The notes below the pieces were generated by a model. It was not told the DNA's origin. It made no database searches and saw only the letters and a list, made by a program, of their open reading frames with translations. 64,000 nt of DNA, from IMG/VR virus record IMGVR_UViG_3300002140_000265, positions 1 through 64,000 of that record; one strand, written 5' to 3'. The position numbers were made by a program, and so were the translations under genes. This DNA is from a virus. Below are positions 39,073 to 48,544 of the stretch, one piece after another; position 1 is the first letter of the stretch; each line of letters begins with the position of its first letter.

Positions 39073-40407
39073 TTAAGCGAGGATGTTATCAACGCGGAAG
39101 ATTCTGTAGTATTGGTTGGTACGAGCAGCAGCCAAACCATCAGCAGGAGCAGCGCCAACGAATGGGTTTGAAGCCATACCGTAGCGAGTCTTGAAGCCAA
39201 TTTTAGGCTGGAACGTATCCTCACCAACCGCACGAACCATGGTCAATGGAACGTATGGGCAGTAGAACATACCGGCGTCGTATGGGTTAGTACCCTTGTA
39301 ACCAACGGTAACGTAATCAGCAGTTGCATAAGGATCGATATAAACCTTAGTGCGACCGTTCAATACACCAGCGAAAGTAGAACCAGTGTCATCAACATTC
39401 AAGTTGGTAGACATAGCAGGTGTGTAGTCCAACATACCTGAAGCGGCCAAAGCAGAAGCGACGTCAGAAGAGCAAACAATGAAGTTGCCCTTACCGCGAC
39501 GAGTTTCTTTAGCAATAGCGTTAGCTTCGCGTTCGATTTGAAGGATCAGACCCTTGAACTTCTCAACAGACCAACGGCCATCGGCATCGGTGGTCAAGTT
39601 GAAAATACCCTTAACTTGCAAACCGTCTTGGCGTGCGCCAATCTTAGCTTGTGAGTTCATGGTACGGATAACTTCACGGTTGATTTCAGCCAAGATCTCT
39701 GTGGAGAGAATGTTAGCCAATTCCGTTTCAGCATCCAAGCCATGAATTGCCTTCAAGTCTTGAGCCAATTCCAAGCTGTATTCAGCCTTCAAAGCACGTG
39801 ACTTAGCAGTAACGGTAGCCTTTTCAATGGTGAAACCCATTTCAGCAAATGCCTCAGTAGCAGCGCCGAGGTTTTCAGCTTCAGCCGTTGTGTACGCATC
39901 ACCGATACCAGGAACATAAGATGAACCTGAGTCAACAATTGAGCTATCACCGTTAGTGTCTGTAACACCCTCGAGACCTGAGGTACCACCTTGTGAGGCA
40001 GTAGAAGAGTCACCAGAGAAACCAACAGCAGCTTCGTTGAACAGAGCTTCTTGGTTAACAGAAACACCAGCTTTGGTGGTTTTGTATTGGCTCTTCATTG
40101 CGAAGATCAAACCGGTAGGACCAGTCATTGGCTGAACACCAGCGATGTCATAAGCCATCAAGTTAGGCATTGCGCGACGAACCAAAGCAATAAGGACGGG
40201 ATCCCAATTAGCTGCGGCAGTAGTAGCGTTTGTTGGTGTTTCCATCAACATGCCGGCTTGAGCGTGTTGCTCAGCGAATGCACGTTCTTGGTTTTCCAAG
40301 ATTTGTGCCGTAACGGCACGGCGGTGTGAATCTTTAATAGCGCCAGCAGATTCTTCGTTCAGAACCGGTGACCACTTTTCTACAAGTTTGTCGTATGATT
40401 GTTGCAT
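39073..40407 (-). CDS. 23: Major capsid protein, gp23-like
   Basis: A 444-residue HK97-fold capsid precursor. Recognisable gp23 elements include FAEQHAQAG near residue 40, NWDPVLIALVRRAMPNLMAYDIAGVQPMTGPTGLIFAM (pattern spread over 68-105) and the C-terminal NPYDAGMFYCPYVPLTMVRAVGEDTFQPKIGFKTRYG (pattern over 386-422). The N-terminal ~50-60 residues would be removed by the gp21 protease. Followed by two strong hairpins, as expected for the most expressed gene. Confidence 0.97.
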   Translation of the reverse strand: MQQSYDKLVEKWSPVLNEESAGAIKDSHRRAVTAQILENQERAFAEQHAQAGMLMETPTNATTAAANWDPVLIALVRRAMPNLMAYDIAGVQPMTGPTGLIFAMKSQYKTTKAGVSVNQEALFNEAAVGFSGDSSTASQGGTSGLEGVTDTNGDSSIVDSGSSYVPGIGDAYTTAEAENLGAATEAFAEMGFTIEKATVTAKSRALKAEYSLELAQDLKAIHGLDAETELANILSTEILAEINREVIRTMNSQAKIGARQDGLQVKGIFNLTTDADGRWSVEKFKGLILQIEREANAIAKETRRGKGNFIVCSSDVASALAASGMLDYTPAMSTNLNVDDTGSTFAGVLNGRTKVYIDPYATADYVTVGYKGTNPYDAGMFYCPYVPLTMVRAVGEDTFQPKIGFKTRYGMASNPFVGAAPADGLAAARTNQYYRIFRVDNILA

Positions 40408-40419
40408 TTTGGATATTCC

Positions 40420-41478
40420 TTATTTTGCGGTTTTCTTGAGAGCGTTTAAGTACTGAGCCATAGAACCAGAAGCTACAACGGCAATATCACCATCTTCGTC
40501 TTCAGTGATTTCTTGGGTATTTTCAGTAACTTTCTTGGTAAAGTATGATTCCTTGACGGTTTGAACTTTCTTAGCAAAAGTATCAGCGTCTTCAAAATCA
40601 ATATCTTCAACCAAGGACTTGAGTTTTTCAACTTGGGTTGCGGCGAGGTCTTGAGCAGATTCGCGGATGATAGCATCACGCTTATAAACTTCAAGCTCTT
40701 CGGCCATGGCGATAGCATCAGCAGTTGTTTGATTGAGTTTAGACTCAAGCTCTTCAACTGATTCGGCCAACTCGTCAACCATATCAACCTTACCTTCTGG
40801 GATTTCGATGTAAGATTCAACGAATAGATCTTTCAATCCAGTCATGAACTTTTCAGCGATTTCAGCACGGAGGCCGGATTGAATAGCGACGCGGTTGTCG
40901 TCCATCCACTTTTCAACTACGTAGTTGAGGTAGCTGTCAACTTTCTCGACCAATTCTTCTTTCGTTGAACTGATTTCCTCAGACAATTCTTCATTGTACC
41001 GAGCTTCGAGGCGGTCAATTTCTTCTGATAGCTTAGATTTAATCGCAGCTTCAAAAATAACTTCAGCTTTTTCCTTGAATTCTTCAGATAGAGTAGCTTC
41101 TGATTGAACCAAAGCATTCAAGTCAGATGAAAAATCTGCTTCGTATTCAAAGGTAGCATTTTCAGCTACAACTTCTTCATCTTCAGCATCGATTTCTTCA
41201 GACATCAACTTTGACATCATCATTGCAAGATCTTCCTTCTTCATGCCGTGCATTTTAACATAAGCAGCATTGATCATGCCAGCCTTTGTTTTAGGCATAG
41301 GATCTTGCTTAGTGCTGTCACCCTTCCGCTTTTTAGCGGTACCGGTAGCATCACCTGCCTTATCCACTGAATCCACAGATTGTGCCTCAGCATTTTTAGG
41401 ATCATGAGTAGCGGCTTCCACGATATCGTTCTCTTCATCGTGGAGTTCGACTTGATCCATTTTCTGGTCTTTAGTCAT
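40420..41478 (-). CDS. 22: Prohead core scaffold, gp22-like
   Basis: A 352-residue acidic, coiled-coil-rich protein directly upstream of gp23. Many Glu/Lys heptads (EIDRLEARYNEELSEEISS; VDELAESVEELESKLNQ) and a C-terminal SGSMAQYLNALKKTAK that resembles the conserved scaffold-capsid contact. It forms the core of the prohead and is digested by gp21. Somewhat longer than T4 gp22 (269). Confidence 0.9.
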   Translation of the reverse strand: MTKDQKMDQVELHDEENDIVEAATHDPKNAEAQSVDSVDKAGDATGTAKKRKGDSTKQDPMPKTKAGMINAAYVKMHGMKKEDLAMMMSKLMSEEIDAEDEEVVAENATFEYEADFSSDLNALVQSEATLSEEFKEKAEVIFEAAIKSKLSEEIDRLEARYNEELSEEISSTKEELVEKVDSYLNYVVEKWMDDNRVAIQSGLRAEIAEKFMTGLKDLFVESYIEIPEGKVDMVDELAESVEELESKLNQTTADAIAMAEELEVYKRDAIIRESAQDLAATQVEKLKSLVEDIDFEDADTFAKKVQTVKESYFTKKVTENTQEITEDEDGDIAVVASGSMAQYLNALKKTAK

Positions 41479-41486
41479 TATGACTC

Positions 41487-42146
41487 CTATTTTTTTGATT
41501 TGAGTAACGAGAGGAAATTCTTGAACTCACGTGTCTGTGTCTCATAGAGATCAGTTCTTGATGCTTTCTTAATTTCGGTCTCCATCTTCTCAATAGTCCT
41601 AGCTTCAATAATACCATTATTCCAAACCCAATCAACACCTTCCATTATCCCATTAACGAATGCTCCAGGTGCAGATGGATCTTGTACAATATCAATTGCA
41701 TTAAGAATAAAATCTGGTTTTACAACCATCGCGCCATTATTACGCTCTAGACTTCCCATACCACGAGTTGAAACCCCAAGTTGAACGCCACCTTCAAGCA
41801 GACCTTGTACGATCTTACCCATAGGTGTATCCAAAATAGCGGCTTTTCCGACAATATCATTACCTTCCCACTGGAGGCTGGTAATGAGATGCGAAACTTT
41901 ATCAAGGTTGACCGTTGGACCCTCAGGGTGATTTAACTCACCAACGGATCGACCTTTTGCAACCTGCTCAGTAACATATTTACCGACAGCAGATTCCATA
42001 ATTGGTTTTGGATAGACTCTACCATTGCGATTCTTTTGCTCTGCTTGAGCAAACACGCCTTCGATGTAGTACTTCTTACCGCCGTCTTTTTTGGCTTCGG
42101 TGAGAACACTTAAATCTTGGTCGTGAAATTCTGCAATAAGTTTCAT
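41487..42146 (-). CDS. 21: Prohead protease, gp21-like
   Basis: A 219-residue serine protease. The N-terminal YIEGVFAQAEQKNRNGRVYP, SVGELNHPEGP (catalytic His, about 68-78) and LGVSTRGMGS (nucleophile Ser, about 127-136) match the phage prohead protease family. It cleaves capsid, scaffold and core proteins during maturation. Confidence 0.93.
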   Translation of the reverse strand: MKLIAEFHDQDLSVLTEAKKDGGKKYYIEGVFAQAEQKNRNGRVYPKPIMESAVGKYVTEQVAKGRSVGELNHPEGPTVNLDKVSHLITSLQWEGNDIVGKAAILDTPMGKIVQGLLEGGVQLGVSTRGMGSLERNNGAMVVKPDFILNAIDIVQDPSAPGAFVNGIMEGVDWVWNNGIIEARTIEKMETEIKKASRTDLYETQTREFKNFLSLLKSKK

Positions 42147-42147
42147 C

Positions 42148-42345
42148 TTAATCCCTGTACTGTTTTATAAATTCTGATGCTGCTTTCACTGCATCATTCT
42201 GGCTTTTAAAGCTATCAAGTAAATCGCTATCTACATAGGCTTCAAATCGGCCAGAGTTTTTTCTAACCTCTACACTAAACCCATTTACCTGTTTTGAATA
42301 AACTGGTTTTTCTTTTTTAGTGCGAACGTCTTTAAACTTTTTCAT
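42148..42345 (-). CDS. Small basic protein between gp67 and gp21 (gp68 position)
   Basis: 65 basic residues (MKKFKDVRTKKEKPVYSKQ) with a beta-rich middle (GFSVEVRKNSGRFEAYVDS) and a terminal helix. It occupies the position of T4 prohead core gene 68 but is less than half its length and shows no clear similarity. A late-promoter octamer sits only 3 nt before its ATG. Confidence 0.55.
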   Translation of the reverse strand: MKKFKDVRTKKEKPVYSKQVNGFSVEVRKNSGRFEAYVDSDLLDSFKSQNDAVKAASEFIKQYRD

Positions 42346-42348
42346 AAT

Positions 42349-42356
42349 TATTTATA
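42349..42356 (-). promoter_or_regulatory. TATAAATA octamer at the small basic gene
   Basis: Exact late octamer 3 nt before the ATG at 42345. The transcript would start at or inside this gene, so it more likely serves gp21 and gp22 downstream. Confidence 0.45.
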
Positions 42357-42375
42357 TAAAAATAGATTTGGGCAA

Positions 42376-42672
42376 TTAATTTTCTGATTCTTCTTCATCA
42401 TCATCGTCGTCAGCAATTGGTTCATTGTCTTCTTCGACGTCAGTATCTTCAATGTCTTCGATGTCATCTAAATCAGCGTCATCAATTTCAACGTCCTCGT
42501 CGTCTTCTTCGCTGTCTTCAACACCATTATAGATGCTATTAGCGACTTTAATTTCTTCTTGATTCAACAAGTCGGTAGTTTTAATGGTCATAATTTCACC
42601 AAATACTTGACTTGCCTTATTATAATCTTGGTCCAAAGCATGTCTAATTAGATCTTTAATCTCTTCACTCAT
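42376..42672 (-). CDS. 67: Prohead core protein, gp67-like
   Basis: A 98-residue protein with an N-terminal helix pair (LIRHALDQDYNKASQVFGEIM then LLNQEEIKVANSIYNG) matching T4 gp67, followed by a long Asp/Glu run. An internal prohead core component cleaved by gp21. Located between portal and protease genes as in T4. Confidence 0.85.
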   Translation of the reverse strand: MSEEIKDLIRHALDQDYNKASQVFGEIMTIKTTDLLNQEEIKVANSIYNGVEDSEEDDEDVEIDDADLDDIEDIEDTDVEEDNEPIADDDDDEEESEN

Positions 42673-42693
42673 TTTATTCTCCTAAAGCTTATA

Positions 42694-44226
42694 TTATTGA
42701 GCAGGTGTGTTATCACCATCACTCGTTTCATCATCTGGTGCAATATCACCTGATTTCTTTTCGTCGTCGATTTGTTTCTTAATATCCTCTACTTCATCAT
42801 CACTCATCAATAAGACTTTCTTATAGATGAATTCCTTAGAGAAGAACTCTCCGACGTAATTCTGCATCTGATCTAACATTGTAATCTTTTCACGCAACAT
42901 CTCTGCATCACGTAATTCAGTAAAATGATTATCACGGACGTAGTCAATAATGATGTCCTGTTTCCAATCATCCCAATCTTCTTCAGTAATAAGACCTTTA
43001 AGGATAAGTTGTTTCTTGAGAATACCCAAGAACAAATGCGAAAACCTACGACGTAATTTATCAATAAACTTCTGGAACTTTAATTCGTCCCTACTAATTT
43101 CAGTTGATCTACCTAGACTAAAGTTATTTTCTTGCTCTAATCTACTAATGGGAACATTCAATGAACGATATAGTTTCTTTTGAAAATATAAGATATCATC
43201 AATCTGTCCTAGGTTTTCACCACCTGGTAATGTAGTAATCTCAGTACCACGACCGCCTTCACGGCGAGGCAACCAAAAATCTTCAAGCATAGACATATGC
43301 TTACGATCATCACGGATCTCACCTGTTTGTGCATCATACACAAGCTTGTTACGATAGCGTGACATAATATTCTTCATATATTCTTCGGCCTTACCTTTGG
43401 GTAAGTTACCTACATCAATATAGAAAATGCGCCGTTCTGGTGCTCGGGCCAAACGATAAATGACTAAAGAGTCTTCCATCATTCTCAACTGGTTGATTGG
43501 TTTCAATGCTTTGTGCAAATAAGAAACAATCTTTTTACGATCCTCAGACAAGAGCCCAGATGTAACATAGCTTACCGAATCATCAGTAAGTTTTACACCA
43601 CCAGTTCTTGCGCCTGGTTTCTCTTGGTAAATATAGTACTCATCAACATTTTCAATAAGTTCGACTCCAGTCGCTGGGTCTTTTTTCTTTTTAATCTGTT
43701 TTACTTTACGAATCTTTGAAGCGTCAATAGGTCTAATTTCCTGAATGCCTGCTTTTAAATTAGATTCATTTACCACCAAGTGATGGTATAGTCTGCCGTC
43801 AACATACCAGCGACGGAAAATATCATGCCCATACTCACCAAATTCAAGCATGTTGTAAACAATATCAAATTCAGCCTTGATTTGTTTTTTAATAGAGTCA
43901 GAAACATCTTCAACGTTATCTAAATTAATGTCAACGTTTTGTTTGAGTTCTGATGTAGAAATTGCTTCACCAGTAATGTCTTCAATCGCCATATCAACCT
44001 CAGGCTGATAAGCTACACCACGGTATTGCATAATTAATTGATGGTTATCTTTTGTCTCATCGCCATCAATATTTAAATATTGTCCATAATGCATGGAACC
44101 AGCTGTCACATAACCAGCGCCATCATCATCTCTGGCAGGAACAATCGACGGGGTCTTTGCAGGATCATCTCCTTTAGACTTCTTTATCTCAAAACCAAAT
44201 AATTTAAAACTTTTTTCGTCTGCCAT
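42694..44226 (-). CDS. 20: Portal vertex protein, gp20-like
   Basis: A 510-residue portal subunit. Conserved elements: YRGVAYQPEVDMAIEDITGEAI (pattern near 68-90), LYRLARAPERRIFYIDVGNLPKGKAEEY (pattern over 251-280), LEDFWLPRREGGRGTEI and NVPISRLEQE. The dodecameric ring is the DNA gateway and head assembly initiator. The last ~30 residues are acidic and disordered. Confidence 0.96.
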   Translation of the reverse strand: MADEKSFKLFGFEIKKSKGDDPAKTPSIVPARDDDGAGYVTAGSMHYGQYLNIDGDETKDNHQLIMQYRGVAYQPEVDMAIEDITGEAISTSELKQNVDINLDNVEDVSDSIKKQIKAEFDIVYNMLEFGEYGHDIFRRWYVDGRLYHHLVVNESNLKAGIQEIRPIDASKIRKVKQIKKKKDPATGVELIENVDEYYIYQEKPGARTGGVKLTDDSVSYVTSGLLSEDRKKIVSYLHKALKPINQLRMMEDSLVIYRLARAPERRIFYIDVGNLPKGKAEEYMKNIMSRYRNKLVYDAQTGEIRDDRKHMSMLEDFWLPRREGGRGTEITTLPGGENLGQIDDILYFQKKLYRSLNVPISRLEQENNFSLGRSTEISRDELKFQKFIDKLRRRFSHLFLGILKKQLILKGLITEEDWDDWKQDIIIDYVRDNHFTELRDAEMLREKITMLDQMQNYVGEFFSKEFIYKKVLLMSDDEVEDIKKQIDDEKKSGDIAPDDETSDGDNTPAQ

Positions 44227-44247
44227 TTAATTAATCCTTAGAGTAAG

Positions 44248-44269
44248 GGGGCGGTGATTAAACCGCCCC
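44248..44269. other. Strong hairpin between gp19 and gp20
   Basis: GGGGCGGT - GATTAA - ACCGCCCC perfect 8-bp GC stem in the gap between gp19 (upstream) and gp20 (downstream). No T-run follows, so it is more likely an mRNA processing or partial-termination element that lowers portal expression relative to tail tube. Confidence 0.75.
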
Positions 44270-44283
44270 GTCCTCTTATATAT

Positions 44284-44811
44284 TTAAGTTGTAGTATCGG
44301 ATTCAAAGTACTGATACGCAAACGTAACTTGGAATCTTTCGATTTCGTCAGCCGATGCATAACTTAACTCAATTGGTGATAAATCCGTGGGAAATGAACC
44401 ACGGAAGTTATATCGCTTAACTGACTCGCCATCTCTATCCAATTGGTCAACAAACAAATCAGACTCGTATGCAATTGGTGCTGCAAGACCAGTATTTGCC
44501 GAATGTGAGTTGATACCATTCATCCAACGTTCAAAGGAATTCCGAATAGTAAAATCAGTATCATTGATGATGGTCACTGTCCATTCTGGGAATGTACGGT
44601 CACCAGCCATCTTTAAAATACGACCACGGAAAGGAACATTAATAATTCCGAAGGTTGAGCCAGGTAACTGAGCCGCTTCACATAAGAATGAAGTCAGTTC
44701 AGCATCACCATTGGCATAACCCGGAAAGTTAATGGTTGCCTTAAAGAGGTTGGGCCGTGCGCCACCACCTCTGAGTTTTGATTTAAAATCATCTACGCCT
44801 AAAATTGCCAT
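44284..44811 (-). CDS. 19: Tail tube protein, gp19-like
   Basis: A 175-residue tube subunit (T4 163). Residues about 20-60 (LFKATINFPGYANGDAELTSFLCEAAQLPGS is the family pattern), VPFRGRILKMAGDR and FERWMNGIN are the typical gp19 features. Forms the inner tube beneath the sheath. Follows gp18 by 13 nt. Confidence 0.95.
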   Translation of the reverse strand: MAILGVDDFKSKLRGGGARPNLFKATINFPGYANGDAELTSFLCEAAQLPGSTFGIINVPFRGRILKMAGDRTFPEWTVTIINDTDFTIRNSFERWMNGINSHSANTGLAAPIAYESDLFVDQLDRDGESVKRYNFRGSFPTDLSPIELSYASADEIERFQVTFAYQYFESDTTT

Positions 44812-44824
44812 TTTTTATTTCTCC

Positions 44825-46612
44825 TTAAACTGTGCCAACGACTTCATCAAAGTCGACGCCAGTTCTAACGGCCACAAAGTTCAGTGTGACAAAGTTGATG
44901 GAACGTGCAGGCTTAATAAAGATACTTGCAATGAATTCATTTCTGTCAATCACTGCTGATGTATTATTAGTTTCGTCTGCTACAACGCGGAAGTCCGTGA
45001 TACCACGTCTGCCTTGTACTTCACGAAGCACTGGCTCAACAATGTTAACGAATTCGGCACGAGTAAATTCATCGTTGAATTCAAACAAGACTTGTTCCGC
45101 TGCTCTACCAATTGCTCTTTCCAATACCAAGAACAAACGTCTTACGTTAATTCTATCAAAGGCAGACACACGGCCGAGGAATGTTTTATCACCAAAGAGC
45201 AATACGCCTTGGCCAGGAATATTTGCAATCGGGTTAACGCCAGCTTTATACAACTGATCGCGTTGACCTTTTGTTGGGCTATATGCCAAAGCAGTAACGC
45301 CTAACAATTGACCACGTCTTGAACCAGCAGGTGAGAACCAAGGGGCCCGGTTAAAGTCCGTAGCAGCCATGATACCAGCAACTGTTGATGCAGCAGGAAT
45401 GAATTGATATGCATCATTGTACTTATCATACACTTTTAGCATGTTGTTATCAACAACCAAGTATGATGATCTAGTAAACTGCGAAGTGGTAGCAACAGTA
45501 TTTGTAACTCTTGTAGCATCGTTCGATGTATTTAAAATCGAGGCTCTATCTGGAGATGCAACAACTATGCAATCTTTACGGCCAACCGCTTTAGCAACCA
45601 AATCATTTACCATCGTAACGTGATCTGCTTGTGCCGTACGACTAGGTGCAATGATAAAATCAACTTCTACTTGATCTTTATCAGCAAACAAGTCATAACC
45701 TGCAATAAGTTCTGCAGTACCAATAAATGGTGTATCGTTACCATTAACCATGGAAATTGTTGATGGAGCTCTATCGGCAGAATCAACAAAATAAGAGGTG
45801 TTTAACGCGGTTAAATCGCCTGCACCAGCAGAATCAAGTGCTGCAGAAAAATTTAGGAATTTAACATATTCAGATCTAGCGTTGATTACTTCTTTGAGAT
45901 AAACAGTAGAACCTACATCGTCTTTAGCATCTCTTAAAATAGACAAATTAGGGAATGTCTCTAAAATAGTGCCTCTCGTGCCGGTAAATGCCCCATCCTG
46001 GTCAATAATAGCAACGTGGACTTCATCGCCTGAAGAACCTTTGCTTTGAGCATAGATAGAAGTCCCAGGTTTTGCATCAAAGCTACTAGAATATGCCCAC
46101 GCGTCAAATTTAGTATTTGTGGTGTCTGCAGGTAGAATTGAAATTTGTAAACTGTTGCCTAATGCTCCAGCGTATTTACCAATAAACTCAATTTTGCCAG
46201 CATTCCCAAAGCCATCACTATCAATCGCTGCTAGCGAAGCTTCAACAGTTCTGAATGATTCTTCGTTCCTAACTTGACGTCTATAAGACGCGTTAGGTGA
46301 TCCGCTTGACCATGCTAGTGAGTTTGTATCACCACTATCTTGTCCAAGTGATTCACGGACAACATAAAGTGTGCTTGAATATTTTAAAAATTGAGTAGCT
46401 GATAAAAACGAAACGTTAGTAGTCGCGTCTGGTGCAGCAAAAGTATTTACTAATTCTGCTTCATTTGCTATAATTTGTCGCTGACCGATTGGTCCCCATT
46501 TGTATACTCCAACAATTGCGCCTGTAGTAGACTGAACATTCGGTACGCCGCCTGTTAAATCAATTTCTCTAACTACAACCGCAGGAGATTCGGTAGGTGC
46601 TGAAAGTGCCAT
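44825..46612 (-). CDS. 18: Contractile tail sheath protein, gp18-like
   Basis: A 595-residue sheath subunit. The N-terminal SPAVVVREIDLTGGVPNVQSTTGAIVGVYKWGPIGQ pattern (about 8-45) and the C-terminal VNIVEPVLREVQGRRGITDFRVVADE ... NFVTLNFVAVRTGV pattern are characteristic. The middle (about 100-330) is the variable protruding region. Late promoter 63 nt upstream. Contracts to drive the tube through the envelope. Confidence 0.96.
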   Translation of the reverse strand: MALSAPTESPAVVVREIDLTGGVPNVQSTTGAIVGVYKWGPIGQRQIIANEAELVNTFAAPDATTNVSFLSATQFLKYSSTLYVVRESLGQDSGDTNSLAWSSGSPNASYRRQVRNEESFRTVEASLAAIDSDGFGNAGKIEFIGKYAGALGNSLQISILPADTTNTKFDAWAYSSSFDAKPGTSIYAQSKGSSGDEVHVAIIDQDGAFTGTRGTILETFPNLSILRDAKDDVGSTVYLKEVINARSEYVKFLNFSAALDSAGAGDLTALNTSYFVDSADRAPSTISMVNGNDTPFIGTAELIAGYDLFADKDQVEVDFIIAPSRTAQADHVTMVNDLVAKAVGRKDCIVVASPDRASILNTSNDATRVTNTVATTSQFTRSSYLVVDNNMLKVYDKYNDAYQFIPAASTVAGIMAATDFNRAPWFSPAGSRRGQLLGVTALAYSPTKGQRDQLYKAGVNPIANIPGQGVLLFGDKTFLGRVSAFDRINVRRLFLVLERAIGRAAEQVLFEFNDEFTRAEFVNIVEPVLREVQGRRGITDFRVVADETNNTSAVIDRNEFIASIFIKPARSINFVTLNFVAVRTGVDFDEVVGTV

Positions 46613-46674
46613 CTTTTTTTCCTTTTAGGTTAATGATATGATCTCATAATACGGTTGTTTTCTCAATATACCAT

Positions 46675-46682
46675 TATTTATA
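46675..46682 (-). promoter_or_regulatory. T4-type late promoter TATAAATA
   Basis: Exact octamer 63 nt upstream of gp18, directly behind the gp17 stop; gives the sheath and tube genes independent late transcription. Confidence 0.8.
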
Positions 46683-46685
46683 AAT

Positions 46686-48281
46686 TTATAGATTTGGGTC
46701 ATAGTCAATAGCCCATTCGACGCCTCGTGGTGTTTCTATTTGCGCAATGTGATCGCTGCCGTCATCAATAAACCCAAAGGGTACTAAATCATTATCAATC
46801 TCTTGCATTCGCTGGTCAAAGAGCATTTTCTTAAGATCAATATTTGTCATATCGTTAAAATACTGTGTTGAAACAAAGAATCCAAACATAACTAAGTTCA
46901 TCATCAAGTCGTCATGGTTACCATTACTGGCTTCGTATGACTGACCACGAGCTTCGAACGTTGAAATTTCTAAAATTGTATTTTCATCTACAATTTTAAG
47001 TTTATTATTTTCTAATACATCCTTAATTGCAGAACACCCAAGACGTTTTACTTTACGTGTCATTTCAACACCAAGCGCATTTGCCTTGATTGCAGACTCA
47101 ACGTGCATATTTTCATATTCTAAATCATGATATAATCCATTGCAGACAACACCGCCTTGATCATTGGCTTCAATTACCACGTATGCTTCATTGTAGATTT
47201 TCGCATACTTATATATAATATTAGGGAAGAGAATGGGAGACATAACATTATTGCGATATACAGCAACTTGTTCAAATGGACTCACACTAATATCGATCAC
47301 GTTAAACGTAGAATAATCCTGTCCTCTTCCCTTACTTACATCCACAGTCATGATATAGTCATGGCCCTTCACAGTCTCTTTATAAATGTTGAGGCAATAA
47401 TTCTCCAATCGTCGAATTGGTTCAGTAGATCTAAACTCCATCAATGTCTCTGCGTTAATTAGAGTATCACCTGTCCCGAAAAAAGTATTTCCAAATTCCT
47501 GGTCAAATTGCAATTGACTTGTATTGGCAACGGTTTGTTTCTTCCATCGCTCGTCTCTACCTGGAACGTCCCACCAATCAACACGGAATGGTTTAAATTC
47601 ACTTACACCTTGAATAGCACCTTCCCAGATCTTTTGGAATGTGTTACCAATACCATTAGCTGTAGAAGTGATAATAACTTTGGTTTGTGTACCAGCAGCA
47701 ATTACAGGATAGGTAGATGTGTAGAATTCTGTTGCGCGTTCAACAAAAGCAAACTCGTCCAAATACAATAAGTTAACTGATAAGCCTCGGACTGAAGAAC
47801 CGGATGTTGCACGAGCCAAGATCCTTGAATTATTTGAGAACTCGATCGAACCCTTGTTAAGTGCCTTACAACCAGGTTGGAGAAAGAATGGAATATTCTC
47901 CAACATGAGTGTAATACGACTCAACATTTCACGTGCAGTATCACCCTTGTTGGCAAGAATTACAATCGTTTTCTCTGAGTGAAACAGTGCGTACCAGAGC
48001 AAATAGGCACAAGCAGATATGGATTTACCACTCTGTCGGCAGGCCAAAACAATATTAAATCTATTTGTATTAAACTCCACAAACATATCACGTTGATATT
48101 GATACAGATTAAATGGCACTAATCCTTTATCGAGTGAAATTACTTTAATGTATTTTTCGGTAAAGTACGCTGGGTCGTGCATGCACTTGGCATACTCTTG
48201 AATTAACTCAGTTGTCCATTGCTGATTTATGCCATCACGCTTGACATTCGGATTGCCAAGATAATTTTCACTTGTTACCAT
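46686..48281 (-). CDS. 17: Terminase large subunit, gp17-like
   Basis: A 531-residue packaging motor. ATPase: Walker A-like CRQSGKSISACAY (about 82-94), Walker B LLYLDEFAF (about 172-180). Nuclease: TVDVSKGRGQDYS (about 314-326, catalytic Asp), EANDQGG, and NGNHDDLMMNLVMFG near residue 463. Shorter N-terminus than T4 gp17 (610). Overlaps the small acidic gene upstream by 7 nt. Confidence 0.96.
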   Translation of the reverse strand: MVTSENYLGNPNVKRDGINQQWTTELIQEYAKCMHDPAYFTEKYIKVISLDKGLVPFNLYQYQRDMFVEFNTNRFNIVLACRQSGKSISACAYLLWYALFHSEKTIVILANKGDTAREMLSRITLMLENIPFFLQPGCKALNKGSIEFSNNSRILARATSGSSVRGLSVNLLYLDEFAFVERATEFYTSTYPVIAAGTQTKVIITSTANGIGNTFQKIWEGAIQGVSEFKPFRVDWWDVPGRDERWKKQTVANTSQLQFDQEFGNTFFGTGDTLINAETLMEFRSTEPIRRLENYCLNIYKETVKGHDYIMTVDVSKGRGQDYSTFNVIDISVSPFEQVAVYRNNVMSPILFPNIIYKYAKIYNEAYVVIEANDQGGVVCNGLYHDLEYENMHVESAIKANALGVEMTRKVKRLGCSAIKDVLENNKLKIVDENTILEISTFEARGQSYEASNGNHDDLMMNLVMFGFFVSTQYFNDMTNIDLKKMLFDQRMQEIDNDLVPFGFIDDGSDHIAQIETPRGVEWAIDYDPNL

Positions 48282-48535
48282 TCGTCCTCATCATCATCTT
48301 CATCGTCATCATCCATTAAATAATATTCACCTGACTGCATAAAATAATTTAACACTAAAACCTCTGCTTCGTCTTGTGTTAAAGCTGCAACTCTTGCCGT
48401 AGCAAACCCTTGCTCATTAATCATGAGACTAAAAGGAAACCTACCGTGAAAACAAAAGTCCTCGGATATCTCAAATTCGACATAAAAATGTTCTAATTGC
48501 ATTACTCTGTTAAGTACTGTTTGAACTTCCTGCAT
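48275..48535 (-). CDS. Small acidic protein between gp16 and gp17
   Basis: 86 residues ending in a run of Asp/Glu (DDDDEDDDEDEW). The rest is alpha/beta (HFYVEFEISEDFCFHGRFPFSL). Short intergenic distances on both sides fix it in the packaging operon. Function unknown. Confidence 0.6.
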   Translation of the reverse strand: MQEVQTVLNRVMQLEHFYVEFEISEDFCFHGRFPFSLMINEQGFATARVAALTQDEAEVLVLNYFMQSGEYYLMDDDDEDDDEDEW

Positions 48536-48544
48536 GAGAATCTC

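Noticed and set aside
45014-45304. Plus-strand frames opposite gp18, gp23 and other late genes
   Set aside because: Shadow frames caused by codon bias of the real minus-strand genes.
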